Positions 25,777-35,234 are shown, numbered from the stretch's first letter. The stretch is DNA of 64,000 bases from Pseudarthrobacter sp. GA104 (GCF_009741265.1 NZ_WOWL01000001.1:3472001-3536000), one strand, 5' to 3'. Notes: a model not told the origin generated them from the letters alone. Program-made: numbers and translations.

Positions 25777-27276
25777 CTACCGCCCCTTTGTTCTGGGGCC
25801 GCCGGCCAACTGGGCACCAAATACCGCTGGCGAGATAGGTATTCCCAATTCCGTAAACCGGTCCGTAAACCGCGGCCGTACCCCCGTTGGCACGGGTTTG
25901 CCCAAGAACTTGCCATTGGCGTCGATTCCCGCGGAATAGTCGAACACAAACGCATCCTGGAGGGTGACTACATCCCCCTCCATCCCCTGGACTTCGGTGA
26001 TATGCGTGACCCGACGCGTCCCGTCACGGAGCCTGGAAATGTGAACGATCAGGTTGATGGCAGAGGCCACCTGTTCGCGAACCGCACGGAGCGGGATATC
26101 CATCCCGGCCATCAGCACCAGGGTCTCCAGCCGCGCTATGGCATCCCTGGGTGTGTTGGCATGGACAGTCGAGATAGACCCATCATGTCCAGTGTTCATG
26201 GCTTGCAGCATGTCCAAACACTCCCCGCCGCGGACCTCGCCCACGACGATCCGGTCGGGTCGCATACGCAGAGAGTTCCGGACCAGGTCCCGAATAGAGA
26301 CCGCGCCTTTACCCTCAATGTTTTGGGGGCGGCTCTCAAGCCGAATCACATGGTCTTGCTGGAGTTGCAGCTCGACTGCGTCCTCTATGGTGACGATCCT
26401 GTCGTCCGAGGGGATGAACGAGGACAGTACATTCAGAAGCGTCGTTTTTCCGGTACCAGTGCCGCCCGAAACGATGATGTTCATTCTCGCAAGGACACAG
26501 GCTCTCAATAGTTCCGCCATCTCGGGCGAGAGGCTGCCGAGGGCAATAAGGTTGTTGACTGTGAGCGGGTCCCGGCCGAATTTTCGGATGGTGAGGGCTG
26601 GCCCGTTCACAGCGAGCGGAGGGATGATGGCGTTCACGCGCGAACCGTCCGCCAGCCTCGCGTCCACTAGTGGTGAAGATTCATCGATCCGGCGTCCGAC
26701 CTTTGACACGATCCGCTCGATGACTCTGCGAAGCGCGTCATCTGAAGTGAACTTCGTGTCGGTCAAGAAAAGGTGGCCTTGGCGCTCCACATAAACCTGG
26801 TCGAACCGATTGACCATTACTTCCGTTATGGAGGGGTCGTCTAAGTAGCGTTGGATTGGGCCGTGACCGAGCACATCATCGATGATTTCCCGAATCAAGC
26901 GTTGGCGTTCGGCGCTTGAAAGGGGCACCTGTTCTTCGTCGACGACAATCTTCAACTCATCCCGTACAAACTGGTGGAGCTCGGCTTCCTCAAGAGACGA
27001 ATCCGTTATCCGTGAGCCCAGTCGCTCGTACAGGGCCTGGCTGGCTCTTTCCTTGAGGGCAGTGAGGGCGTCACTTGCCACTGCCGCAGTTTGGGGCGCT
27101 TCCAAGGTAACCACTGCACTTGCGGCGGCTTCGGCGGTCTTGGCTTCCTGGATTTTGCTCAGCGTGGCCGGGGCGGATGGCGCTTGAAAGGCGCCGTCGA
27201 AGGGGCTGCCTGTCTTGGGCTCCTGCGTGGTTTTAGATTCGCCCCGGAGCTGCTGGAACCGATCGGTGAGGCTCAC
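25777..27276 (-). CDS. tadA: Tad pilus assembly ATPase TadA/CpaF (locus 2)
   Basis: This 499-residue ATPase is the paralogue of 18121-19671. Its Walker A is SGGTGTGKTTLLNVL and it has GEVRGGECLDMLQAMNTGHDGS. The two differ mainly at the N-terminus. GTG 27276 is used because it overlaps the cpaE stop (GTGA); an in-frame ATG at 27324 would overlap cpaE by over 50 nt. Confidence 0.92.
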   Translation of the reverse strand: MSLTDRFQQLRGESKTTQEPKTGSPFDGAFQAPSAPATLSKIQEAKTAEAAASAVVTLEAPQTAAVASDALTALKERASQALYERLGSRITDSSLEEAELHQFVRDELKIVVDEEQVPLSSAERQRLIREIIDDVLGHGPIQRYLDDPSITEVMVNRFDQVYVERQGHLFLTDTKFTSDDALRRVIERIVSKVGRRIDESSPLVDARLADGSRVNAIIPPLAVNGPALTIRKFGRDPLTVNNLIALGSLSPEMAELLRACVLARMNIIVSGGTGTGKTTLLNVLSSFIPSDDRIVTIEDAVELQLQQDHVIRLESRPQNIEGKGAVSIRDLVRNSLRMRPDRIVVGEVRGGECLDMLQAMNTGHDGSISTVHANTPRDAIARLETLVLMAGMDIPLRAVREQVASAINLIVHISRLRDGTRRVTHITEVQGMEGDVVTLQDAFVFDYSAGIDANGKFLGKPVPTGVRPRFTDRFTELGIPISPAVFGAQLAGGPRTKGR

Positions 27277-28478
27277 TGTACTACCGCCCTTCTGTGCAGT
27301 TGTTTGTGGGTTCGCGATTCCCATTCGGGTTTGAAACGATCAACCAGTTTGCGTAGACCCTTCGTTGCCGGGTCACGGCTACCATCCTGGAGGAGCGGAA
27401 TTCCTTTATTGGTCGAGTACGGCAGCGTTTTGGATCTTGGAAGTACAACGTCAACCGGTGCATTGATGGTGGCCTCGACGTCCTGGAGGGAAAGACCAGT
27501 CCGGCGATCTGCCATATTCAGGACGACATGGCGTTGGGGAGGCATGAGATTCAACTCGTCAAGGATCTGGAACCCCGTACGCAGCCCCCTGATGCTTGGA
27601 ATATCCATGCCGCAGATCCATACGGCGTCAGATGCATGTTCAAGTGTTGCCAGGACGTGTTCCCCCAAACCCGGAGCCGTGTCCACGATGATGTAGTGGA
27701 ACTCCTCCTTGAGTTGGGTGAGGAGACGGGAGACATGTTCGCCCGTGATCCTGTCCATTTCCACGGGGTTGCGAGGGGCGCACAGGGCGTAAATGCCCGC
27801 CGGATGGACGGTGAGGTAAGTCTTCAGAACCATGGAATCCTGACTGGCCGCTCCAACCACAGCATCCGTAATGGTGTGTTCAGGCTCTAACAACAAGCCG
27901 CTGGCTACATCGCCAAATTGAAGATCGAGGTCGACGATGACGACGCCCATGGGTGCTGCCTTGGCCAAGCCGACGGCGAGGTTTGTGGCTACGGTCGTCT
28001 TGCCCACGCCTCCCTTAGGAGACATCACTGCGACGACCCGACCGCCCTTACCATGGTCCGCGTGTTCAGAAGTCCCCGGAGCCAAGCCCCGCCGACGGCC
28101 AGCAGCCGCCAAGCTGGCTCGTTCCAACATCACGCGGATGGCATCGGGATCGGCTGCTGGATCCAGCAGATCCCGAACCCCGGAGCGCATAGCCTTGATC
28201 ACGACGTCGGAGGTTTCCGGGACTACCAGCACCACGCTGATTTCAGGGAATTGGAGGTCCATGACCGAGGCCAACTTCAAAGAGTCTTCCACCGGCAGCC
28301 CCGGGCCAAGGATCAGGACCTCCGGGGGCTCCCCGACGAGCTGCCGCAGGAAGTCCTGCGGCCCCTCGGGCAGATAGTCGGCTTGGAAGGCCTGCAGGGA
28401 ACCGTGAATGCCTGCAGTCGCGAGGCGAGCCCTCTGCTCGAAATCTGCATCTGGTGTGATCAGGACGAAGCGACTCAT
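27273..28478 (-). CDS. cpaE: CpaE/TadZ-like ParA-type ATPase (locus 2)
   Basis: The 401-residue protein starts MSRFVLITPDADF, has the receiver-like N-terminal domain and a ParA-type Walker A (SPKGGVGKTTVATNLAVG). It is collinear with the locus 1 copy. It overlaps cpaB2 and tadA2 by 4 nt each. Confidence 0.9.
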   Translation of the reverse strand: MSRFVLITPDADFEQRARLATAGIHGSLQAFQADYLPEGPQDFLRQLVGEPPEVLILGPGLPVEDSLKLASVMDLQFPEISVVLVVPETSDVVIKAMRSGVRDLLDPAADPDAIRVMLERASLAAAGRRRGLAPGTSEHADHGKGGRVVAVMSPKGGVGKTTVATNLAVGLAKAAPMGVVIVDLDLQFGDVASGLLLEPEHTITDAVVGAASQDSMVLKTYLTVHPAGIYALCAPRNPVEMDRITGEHVSRLLTQLKEEFHYIIVDTAPGLGEHVLATLEHASDAVWICGMDIPSIRGLRTGFQILDELNLMPPQRHVVLNMADRRTGLSLQDVEATINAPVDVVLPRSKTLPYSTNKGIPLLQDGSRDPATKGLRKLVDRFKPEWESRTHKQLHRRAVVQ

Positions 28479-29260
28479 CGGAACAACCTTGTCTTGTCTA
28501 CGATGCCAACTGTGCCTTCATCGGCATTGCCGGGTTCTTTGGACAGGTAGATTTTGCCGAATTCGGTGGCAAAAATGATTCGTTCTGCGTCAGCCGACGT
28601 CCGGGCCAGGGTGATCAGATAGGTTCCGTCTCCAGTGGCTTCCTTCTTAGCGGATGACTCGGAAGACGTTGTTGTAGCAGTAGATTCCGATTTCGCCGCA
28701 GCGCCGTTACTGAACTGGGCAGCGGTGACCAGGACTTTGTGGAACGTGAGCTGGGTGCCGCTTGACTTGCTGATGACATCGCCGGTAGCAGCATTCGTGG
28801 TGGCATCGTCCAAGGAAACGAATACGCCCACGGTGTCGCCGGCCTTGAGGACGCCACCAACAACCCGTTCGATCGGCAGTTTGAGCGTGATTTCCTGCAT
28901 CCCCGACGGGACCTGGACCCTTGAAGGGCCCAGGAGTGAGTTGGCATCAACCATGCGCGAGGAAAGCAACTGCTCACCTGGCACTAGGGGGACTGACGTT
29001 ACTTTGTCCCCGATAGTGTCCAAGCTGGTGACAGTGTCTGAGGCCAGCGCCAGTTTCGGGACTTCCTTCTTTGTAACGGATGCGGCTAGCTTTTCTGCTG
29101 CGGTGCCGGCCGCAACGGGCTTTTCTACGACGTAGACGGATTCTGTTTCGGTGTCCGCCAGAGCCCGCCTGTCTGCATTTTGTACGTACATGACCAGCAT
29201 TACGGTTCCTATGATGGCCACAAGCAGTGCAGCGATGCCTCCCAGTAGGCGTGTTTTCAT
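28475..29260 (-). CDS. cpaB: CpaB/RcpC-like SAF-domain pilus protein (locus 2)
   Basis: The 261-residue protein has one N-terminal membrane helix (LLGGIAALLVAIIGTVMLVMYV), a SAF domain (VYVVEKPVAAGTAAE, VPGEQLLSSRM, GVLKAGDTVGVFVSL) and a Ser/Thr/Ala-rich insertion near residues 190-215 not found in copy 1. It overlaps cpaE2 by 4 nt. Confidence 0.88.
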   Translation of the reverse strand: MKTRLLGGIAALLVAIIGTVMLVMYVQNADRRALADTETESVYVVEKPVAAGTAAEKLAASVTKKEVPKLALASDTVTSLDTIGDKVTSVPLVPGEQLLSSRMVDANSLLGPSRVQVPSGMQEITLKLPIERVVGGVLKAGDTVGVFVSLDDATTNAATGDVISKSSGTQLTFHKVLVTAAQFSNGAAAKSESTATTTSSESSAKKEATGDGTYLITLARTSADAERIIFATEFGKIYLSKEPGNADEGTVGIVDKTRLFR

Positions 29261-29294
29261 TTGATCCCCTTAGAAAATGTTGTTAGTGCCTTTG

Positions 29295-30308
29295 CTAGTT
29301 GATGAGGTGAGCGATCGAGGTACCCAGGTAAGCTCCCGGAGGCCCCACGAAGGACGCAACGGACTCAAATTTGACGAACTGCCCGATTACGCAGCGGTCC
29401 TGTCCTGCCGAGCACGCCAAGGCGCTCGTCATGTTTGGGTCGGTGGCCTTATTACGAAACTCGTAGGCATGGTTGTTGCCGAACTTCCAGCCCCAGATCT
29501 TGAAGGTGGCGTAACCGATAATGTGGAACTGCCCGTTTTGTCCTTGATTCGTGGCGTCGTCGAAAATCGGAAACGCGACCTTCACCTCGCCGCCAGCCAA
29601 AATGGTGGCCTTCCAGTCAAGGAGGATCGCCTCGCAACCACTGGGGGGATTATTGCCGGGATCGGATCCAATATCGTTGGTGCCGACCTCAGTTGTTGCC
29701 TCGCAAGGTGAACTCTGGTCGAGCCATCCCCAGCCTCCCGGGATCTGTGCCCCTGAAGGCCCTGTACAGGTTCCGCCAGGTTTGTAGGAGATCTTCTGGA
29801 CTTCTGCGGTTGGGCTCGCCGTTGAGAGGTTGAAGCAATTGTCCGAAATTGCCAGCGGGAATCCGGAGCCGCCTCCCGGAGGGGTTAAGGCGGCAGTCGC
29901 GTGGGCACCCACAGTTGCGGGCGGTGCGTTGAGCGCAGCAGAGAACATTTTCTGAAGGAAGCCGGCGCCACTGAGACCGTCGCGCGTTGAGGTCCGAACC
30001 GTCACCTGGTTAGCAACGGATTGATCCACCTCAAAAACGGTTGATGACCCATCGTTGGAGTTGCCGTCGGCCATTCCCTGGGCGATGCCTTCAGCTGCCG
30101 CCTGGGTGCATCCCGTCTCATTGCAAGCATCGAGGACGGCCAAGGCGCCGGCGTCGGCACCGTTTTGGAGCTGGGCGCGCTCTGCGTAGATTTGCCCGGC
30201 ATCAACTGCAAGAGCACCAGCACCAATCAGGACCAGCATGATGCCAGCCACTAGTACGCCTGCGGCACCACGCTCAGAATCGGGCTTCGGTTTGGTCAAC
30301 CTCCGCAT
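29295..30308 (-). CDS. TadG-like pilus protein (locus 2)
   Basis: The 337-residue protein begins MRRLTKPKPDSERGAAGVLVAG, then a hydrophobic TadG-type segment and YAERAQLQNGADAGALA, and a long Cys-containing exported region ending CVIGQFVKFESVASF. ATG 30308 is chosen because the upstream frame lies in tadE2 and lacks family character. It overlaps tadE2 by 13 nt as in locus 1. Confidence 0.82.
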   Translation of the reverse strand: MRRLTKPKPDSERGAAGVLVAGIMLVLIGAGALAVDAGQIYAERAQLQNGADAGALAVLDACNETGCTQAAAEGIAQGMADGNSNDGSSTVFEVDQSVANQVTVRTSTRDGLSGAGFLQKMFSAALNAPPATVGAHATAALTPPGGGSGFPLAISDNCFNLSTASPTAEVQKISYKPGGTCTGPSGAQIPGGWGWLDQSSPCEATTEVGTNDIGSDPGNNPPSGCEAILLDWKATILAGGEVKVAFPIFDDATNQGQNGQFHIIGYATFKIWGWKFGNNHAYEFRNKATDPNMTSALACSAGQDRCVIGQFVKFESVASFVGPPGAYLGTSIAHLIN

Positions 30309-30685
30309 CGCATTGCTCCTACTCCTACAAGGGTGACCCCGCTGCCAAAGATGCCGGTCAGGGTGTCTGCGGTATAAGAAATTTCCACGTTGACTGTCCC
30401 GTCCGCTACGCAAGCGGTGGGAGTGAACGTATAGGCGAATGTGTCGGTCGCGAGTCCGGGAGCCCCGTTGGCCGCCGCGATCTTTGCTTCGTCCTGGCTG
30501 TTGGTGATCGCCATTGTCCGAGCAGCTTCGCGTGCCGCCTGAGTGACGGAAATCTGAAGGTTGAAAGCATGGGCAAACTCGACGATGCCGCCGAGTAGCG
30601 CCAAGAGTAGTGGTGCCACGAGTGCGAACTCGACGGCGACGGCGCCGCGGCTCCGTTCTTTGGCACGAGATGCGCTGCGGTTCAA
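30296..30685 (-). CDS. tadE: TadE-like pseudopilin (locus 2)
   Basis: The 129-residue protein has a charged leader MNRSASRAKERSRGAVAVEFALVAPLLLALLGGIVEFAHAF (split across the cleavage site) and ends AMRCGG. It is the same length as the locus 1 copy. It lies between the flp pilin (117-nt gap with a hairpin) and tadG2. Confidence 0.88.
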   Translation of the reverse strand: MNRSASRAKERSRGAVAVEFALVAPLLLALLGGIVEFAHAFNLQISVTQAAREAARTMAITNSQDEAKIAAANGAPGLATDTFAYTFTPTACVADGTVNVEISYTADTLTGIFGSGVTLVGVGAMRCGG

Positions 30686-30744
30686 TGGGTCCCCCTGATG
30701 CGTTGCAGCTGTTGGTGAGAGTGTTTGGGGTTGAGATGTAAGAG

Positions 30745-30779
30745 TTGTGCCGCGCCCGCGTGGTGCGGACGCGGCACAA
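30745..30779 (-). terminator. Hairpin between flp and tadE (locus 2)
   Basis: A perfect 10-bp arm (30745-30754 with 30770-30779) flanks a GC-rich loop that can also pair. It lies between pilin and machine genes and may reduce read-through so that pilin mRNA predominates. Confidence 0.55.
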
Positions 30780-30802
30780 GACCTGTTGAACTGCCCTACG
30801 TA

Positions 30803-31015
30803 CTAGGGTCCGGTGGTCCAGCCGTCAACTTCCACGCCGAGGTCGGAGAACCAGTTGCTGAGAGCGGTTCCGAAGAGTGCTGCGCCGACGATGATGGCGA
30901 AGGCGACGAAGGCGATAAGCAACGAGTACTCGGTTGCTGTTGCGCCCTTTTCGGAGGAGAACCGATCCTTGATGCCGGCGATAAAAGCAGTCATCGAGAC
31001 CATAAGTGAAGTCAT
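30803..31015 (-). CDS. flp: Flp-type pilin (locus 2)
   Basis: The 70-residue pilin precursor has SEKGATATEYSLLIAFVAFAIIVGAALFG with the cleavage Gly and +5 Glu. There are no cysteines. ATG 31015 is preceded by AAAGGAAAATACA. It heads locus 2, and the 277 nt upstream hold its promoter region; no clear -35/-10 pair was assigned. Confidence 0.9.
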   Translation of the reverse strand: MTSLMVSMTAFIAGIKDRFSSEKGATATEYSLLIAFVAFAIIVGAALFGTALSNWFSDLGVEVDGWTTGP

Positions 31016-31292
31016 TGTATTTTCCTTTAATTCGGTGAAATGGAGTGATTTGATTTCAACGAATTTCCAGCTGCCCCCGTAATTCTTTAGCGGCTGGACT
31101 TCGCTAAGAAAAGATTGTCATTGCGAGGGAGGGGCAACAATGCGTAGTTGTACTCGACTTTTTTCGCACGGCCAAAATGGTCGTACTCAGAACGTGGGAC
31201 CAGTACTCAGGTGCGCCAGGATTTTCCAGACTCGACTACTTGGATGGTCGCGATCAGGCGGAACGCCAGTGGACAGTTTGGCCTGAACGAGA

Positions 31293-31958
31293 CTAGAGGG
31301 TGAGAAGTGAGGCTGCTGCGGCGGCGATGAGCATCGAAGGGCCATGCGCCACTTCCGCCCCGCTAATCCGCCGGTTTCTGGTGACGGCGACAACCGCCAC
31401 CAGCCCGTTGATAATGAAGCCGAGGAGGCCCCCGTAGAGAAGCTGAGTCCAGCCTAAGTACCCGAGGTAGAGGCCGATGGGCGCAGCGAGCTTAACATCT
31501 CCCATTCCGATGCCCGCCGGCGAAATTAAGGCCAGAATCAGGTAGGCAGCGAACAAAATTGCGCAGCCTGCAAGTGCTCGTCCTAGATCGGCAGCCTGTT
31601 TATTGAAGAACGCGGGCAGCAGTAGCAGCAAGAGGCCGCCAACAAGAAGTGTTAGGACAAGTGGGTTGGGCAGCAGGTGCCGGGAGATATCAATTCGCCC
31701 CAACTGCGTGCCCATAACGGCCAGGAATAGAAAAGCAGGCAAGCTAAAGGTAATTCCCAAGCGAAGGGAAAAGGCCGCGCACGCTGCGAAGGTAATTGCC
31801 GCCGTCGTAATTTGGACAGGGATGCTGGGGCGGGTTCCGGCCCTGGGCAGGAAGCGGGCGATGGCAACCTCCGCGGCAGGGGAGAGGATGCCGCCAAGGA
31901 CGCCGGCTCCGACGACGAAAAGCCACACAGCAGACCCATCGTTGACCCAAGAATGCAC
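31293..31958 (-). CDS. Prepilin peptidase (A24 aspartic protease)
   Basis: The 221-residue membrane protease has many hydrophobic helices and the two aspartates of the A24 family: RIDISRHLLPN and GIGMGDVKLAAP. It would cleave the Flp and TadE leaders; it is the only such enzyme in the window and could serve both Tad loci. It is short, without the N-methylase domain. A GTG at 31958 is chosen because AGGGGG precedes it; an in-frame start at 31997 is not supported. It is 277 nt upstream of flp2 on the same strand. Confidence 0.87.
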   Translation of the reverse strand: MHSWVNDGSAVWLFVVGAGVLGGILSPAAEVAIARFLPRAGTRPSIPVQITTAAITFAACAAFSLRLGITFSLPAFLFLAVMGTQLGRIDISRHLLPNPLVLTLLVGGLLLLLLPAFFNKQAADLGRALAGCAILFAAYLILALISPAGIGMGDVKLAAPIGLYLGYLGWTQLLYGGLLGFIINGLVAVVAVTRNRRISGAEVAHGPSMLIAAAAASLLTL

Positions 31959-32017
31959 TGTGTCCCCCTGCGAACGTCGATCCGGCTCGGCACGCACCAG
32001 CGTCCGGCTACCCCATT

Positions 32018-32047
32018 TTGACCCTGAACCCCTTAACGCGCTAATCT
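32018..32047 (+). promoter_or_regulatory. Promoter candidate for rplM-rpsI
   Basis: TTGACC (32018-32023) and TAATCT (32042-32047) are separated by 18 nt. The predicted leader to rplM is about 200 nt. Confidence 0.6.
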
Positions 32048-32253
32048 TGGTAGTCGTTGTGCGTGTCCTATTCCGATGGTGCGTGCCCGCTTGAGAATCC
32101 GGTTGCAGGATGACTACTCAACGTGCACATTCGGAAGCGAAGGATGACTGGTTACATAGAGCCCTCACCTCTGTTCCGGTAGCGCGCAGATAGTAGGTGC
32201 ACGAGCTAGTGACACCTAAACAAGAACGCCAGAACAAGAACGAGGCAAACACC

Positions 32254-32697
32254 GTGCGTACGTACACCCCGAAGCCCGGCGATATCAACCGCCAGTGGCA
32301 CGTCATTGACGCCACAGACGTTGTCCTTGGTCGTCTCGCGAGCCAGACCGCAATCCTGCTGCGCGGCAAGCACAAGGCCACCTTTGCGTCCCACATGGAC
32401 ATGGGCGACTTCGTCATCATCATCAACGCTGAGAAGGTCGCCCTGACCGGCGCCAAGCTGGAGCAGAAGCGCGCATACCGCCACTCCGGCTACCCGGGCG
32501 GCCTGACCTCCGTCAACTACGCGGAACTCCTGGAGTCCAACCCGGTCCGCGCCGTGGAGAAGGCCATCAAGGGCATGCTCCCCAAGAACTCCCTCGCTGC
32601 CCAGCAGCTCGGCAAGCTGAAGGTGTACCGCGGTGCTGAGCACCCGCACGCCGCCCAGCAGCCCAAGACTTTCGAAATCACCCAGGTCGCCCAGTAG
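32254..32697 (+). CDS. rplM: 50S ribosomal protein L13
   Basis: L13 is an early-assembling large-subunit protein. The 147-residue sequence has the family blocks [33 protein letters not shown] and the C-terminal [22 protein letters not shown] 32254 is used; an ATG at 32197 in the same frame would add 19 residues ([19 protein letters not shown]) unlike L13. rpsI follows after 38 nt. Confidence 0.96.
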   Translation: MRTYTPKPGDINRQWHVIDATDVVLGRLASQTAILLRGKHKATFASHMDMGDFVIIINAEKVALTGAKLEQKRAYRHSGYPGGLTSVNYAELLESNPVRAVEKAIKGMLPKNSLAAQQLGKLKVYRGAEHPHAAQQPKTFEITQVAQ

Positions 32698-32735
32698 TCC
32701 TGGCCACCAAACAACTTATCTATACAAGGAGAATC

Positions 32736-33242
32736 GTGGCTCAGAACGAAGAGACCACCGAAGCCGTTGAGGCTGAGGAAACCCTGACCAGCTACACCTC
32801 TGAAAGCTCAGCAGCTGACGCTGCTGCGCCGAAGAAGGAGCGCCCGGCACTGACCGTCGCCGGCGCAGCTGTTGGCCGCCGCAAGGAAGCTGTTGCACGC
32901 GTTCGCGTTGTCCCCGGCTCCGGCAAGTGGACCATCAACGGACGTGCGCTGGACAACTACTTCCCGAACAAGCTGCACCAGCAGGACGTCAACGAGCCCT
33001 TCAAGATCCTTGATCTCGAAGGCGCCTACGACGTCATCGCCCGCATCCACGGCGGCGGCATCTCCGGCCAGGCCGGCGCCCTGCGCCTCGGCATCGCCCG
33101 GTCCCTGAACGAGATCGACGTCGAGAACAACCGCGCCACCCTGAAGAAGGCCGGTTACCTCTCCCGTGACGCCCGCGTCATCGAGCGTAAGAAGGCCGGT
33201 CTCAAGAAGGCCCGCAAGGCCCAGCAGTACTCCAAGCGCTAA
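32736..33242 (+). CDS. rpsI: 30S ribosomal protein S9 with acidic N-terminal extension
   Basis: S9 contacts P-site tRNA with its C-terminal tail. The core begins near residue 40 ([16 protein letters not shown]) and ends [27 protein letters not shown] split across the last 27 residues. The first 38 residues are an acidic Glu/Thr/Ala-rich extension, making it 168 residues against about 130. GTG 32736 follows AAGGAGAAT. A terminator follows. Confidence 0.96.
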   Translation: MAQNEETTEAVEAEETLTSYTSESSAADAAAPKKERPALTVAGAAVGRRKEAVARVRVVPGSGKWTINGRALDNYFPNKLHQQDVNEPFKILDLEGAYDVIARIHGGGISGQAGALRLGIARSLNEIDVENNRATLKKAGYLSRDARVIERKKAGLKKARKAQQYSKR

Positions 33243-33255
33243 ATCCGCTTGTACA

Positions 33256-33289
33256 GAAGCCCGTCCCGCCTTTGGCGGGGCGGGTTTTC
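33256..33289. terminator. Terminator after rpsI
   Basis: A stem of 11 bp (33260-33270 with 33274-33284, one T-G pair, loop TTT) is followed by TTTTCT on the plus strand. It lies between converging genes. Confidence 0.85.
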
Positions 33290-33293
33290 TGGT

Positions 33294-35234
33294 TTACGGT
33301 CTCTGACCTGATAGGTCGTACACGGTTTCAGAGCCGATCGTGGTCTTGGCATAGCTCTGACGAATCCACTGAACGATGGCGTCTGTCTCGTTGCCCAACT
33401 TATGCATTTGCAGGAGTTCCGGCTGATCAATGAAGTAGCCGACACGACCCTGCGTTACAAGATCCTTGAACTCGTCCAAGGTGGGGACAGGGTCGAGTCC
33501 TAGCCATCCACCGAGCGCTGCCACAGGTCTTTCAGATTCCAGCTGGTACAGAGCTGCGTTTTGGGCAGTCACGGTCATAGCCGCCCAAGTCTCCGTATGT
33601 CTCTGGACTCGTAGAAGTTGTACAACTTCCTGGCTTGGCGGAGACCCGAAGGCTAATTGGAGACTACGGACGTCTGCGCCTTGGCGAGCGGCCTCGAACC
33701 TCTTGGATAGTGAGCCATCAAATGCCGAAGGCGGACCCGACAGGGGATTGGTTCCGCCTTGCGGTGTGTTGACCGTGTAGAGGTTGGTCATGACGGGCCC
33801 CATTAGCAGGGACATGGCAACGGGCAGGAGGATTGCCATCGTAGGGTTTCTTTGCGGCATCAACCACAACAGACTGGCCAATACGCACGCCGCGGGGAGC
33901 AGCAGATGCCATCCCGGGGGCCACTCATGGCTGTAGTCAAGGATCTTGTGTGCAAGATAGCCTGTTGCCGCGATGACAACAGATCCGATAACGCGAGTGA
34001 CGGGCCTGTTGCGGCCCTTCCAGAGCTGGTGAAGGCCAAGGGACATCACAACCGCCATTGGGGCGGCAAAAGAGAATGTGTAGTAGGAGTGAACCATTGT
34101 GCCGGCTAGCGAGAGGACTCCCACGACCGTGATGAGCCATGTCGAAGCGATGAGTGCGACTGGTGAGTAGCGCTGTTGAACTGAAGGGTCCCGCAGCACC
34201 AGCAGGACCAGCGCGCAGGCAAGAGACGGAAACAACAACCATGCAGCTTCTGGCGCGAAATCGGCGTTGAAAAGTCGTGAGAACCCAGCGATAAATGTGC
34301 TTAAAAGAGACTGTGGTTCACTTGGTACGGCCACTCCATCGTGATTCGTGAATTGCGCGAAGCGTGCAATGCCGTTGTAGCCCGTAGTCAACTGCAGCGC
34401 GCTGTTGTTGGCGGAACTGCCAACATAGGGGCGTTGTGATGCTGGAATGAGTTCCACGAGCGCCACCCACCATCCTGCTGTGACTAGAAACATGGCACAG
34501 GCCCCCACGAGCCGAATTATCCGTATGCCGAGTGGGCTCGTTCCAAGAAACAAGACGGCGAGGATCAGACTCGGTACGACCAGGAGTGCTTGTATCTGTT
34601 TGGCCATGAATGCAAACCCGAGGGCTGCGCCGCTCAGCAAGAACCACCGCCAGCGGTCCTCCGAAGTAGCCCTGACTGCGAAGTAGACCGCCGCGACAAC
34701 GAGTAGTCCCATCAGGGGCTCAGGATTGTTGAATCGGGACATGAGCACGACGACTGGGGTGGTCGCGTAGACTGCGGCTCCAAGGAGGGCCACGTGCGAT
34801 GTTGAAGTTGTGCGAATGGTCTTGTAAACGAGCCAGGTGGCAATTACGCCCATCACGGCTTGGGGGAGCAAAATGCTCCACGGACTCAGCCCGAAGAGCC
34901 GGACTGATAAACCCATGATCCAGACGCTTAGAGGCGTCTTATCGATAGTCACCAGGTTGCCGGCATCAGCTGAGCCGTAGAACCATGCGATCCAGTTGGT
35001 GGCGCCCGATTGGGCGGCCGCCGAGTAATAAGGGTTTGCCCAGCCATTCTGATCGAGACGCCACGTATAGAGGAGAGCGGTCATGCTCAGCAAGACCGCC
35101 AGTGAAGTCGGCTCTGCAAACCTGGAATTACGAAATGCGTTGATAGTCGCTAATGGTCCGGCAAGCGGCATTGCCCGCAAGACTAGCTCGTCGTTGGGCC
35201 CGGGAACAGTCGCCGGCCTAGCAGGCGTAATCAA
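33294..35234 (-). CDS. Membrane glycosyltransferase, GT39/GT83-like
   Basis: The 646-residue protein has about a dozen hydrophobic helices and resembles the ArnT/protein-mannosyltransferase class that uses lipid-linked sugars. It has NPYYSAAAQSGATNW and VTIDKTPLSVWIMGLSVRLFG in the first outside loop, and a long hydrophilic C-terminal region (about 510-646). The start overlaps the stop of the upstream GT2-GtrA gene by 4 nt. The pair probably makes and uses a polyprenyl-phosphate sugar. Substrate unknown. Confidence 0.82.
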   Translation of the reverse strand: MITPARPATVPGPNDELVLRAMPLAGPLATINAFRNSRFAEPTSLAVLLSMTALLYTWRLDQNGWANPYYSAAAQSGATNWIAWFYGSADAGNLVTIDKTPLSVWIMGLSVRLFGLSPWSILLPQAVMGVIATWLVYKTIRTTSTSHVALLGAAVYATTPVVVLMSRFNNPEPLMGLLVVAAVYFAVRATSEDRWRWFLLSGAALGFAFMAKQIQALLVVPSLILAVLFLGTSPLGIRIIRLVGACAMFLVTAGWWVALVELIPASQRPYVGSSANNSALQLTTGYNGIARFAQFTNHDGVAVPSEPQSLLSTFIAGFSRLFNADFAPEAAWLLFPSLACALVLLVLRDPSVQQRYSPVALIASTWLITVVGVLSLAGTMVHSYYTFSFAAPMAVVMSLGLHQLWKGRNRPVTRVIGSVVIAATGYLAHKILDYSHEWPPGWHLLLPAACVLASLLWLMPQRNPTMAILLPVAMSLLMGPVMTNLYTVNTPQGGTNPLSGPPSAFDGSLSKRFEAARQGADVRSLQLAFGSPPSQEVVQLLRVQRHTETWAAMTVTAQNAALYQLESERPVAALGGWLGLDPVPTLDEFKDLVTQGRVGYFIDQPELLQMHKLGNETDAIVQWIRQSYAKTTIGSETVYDLSGQRP

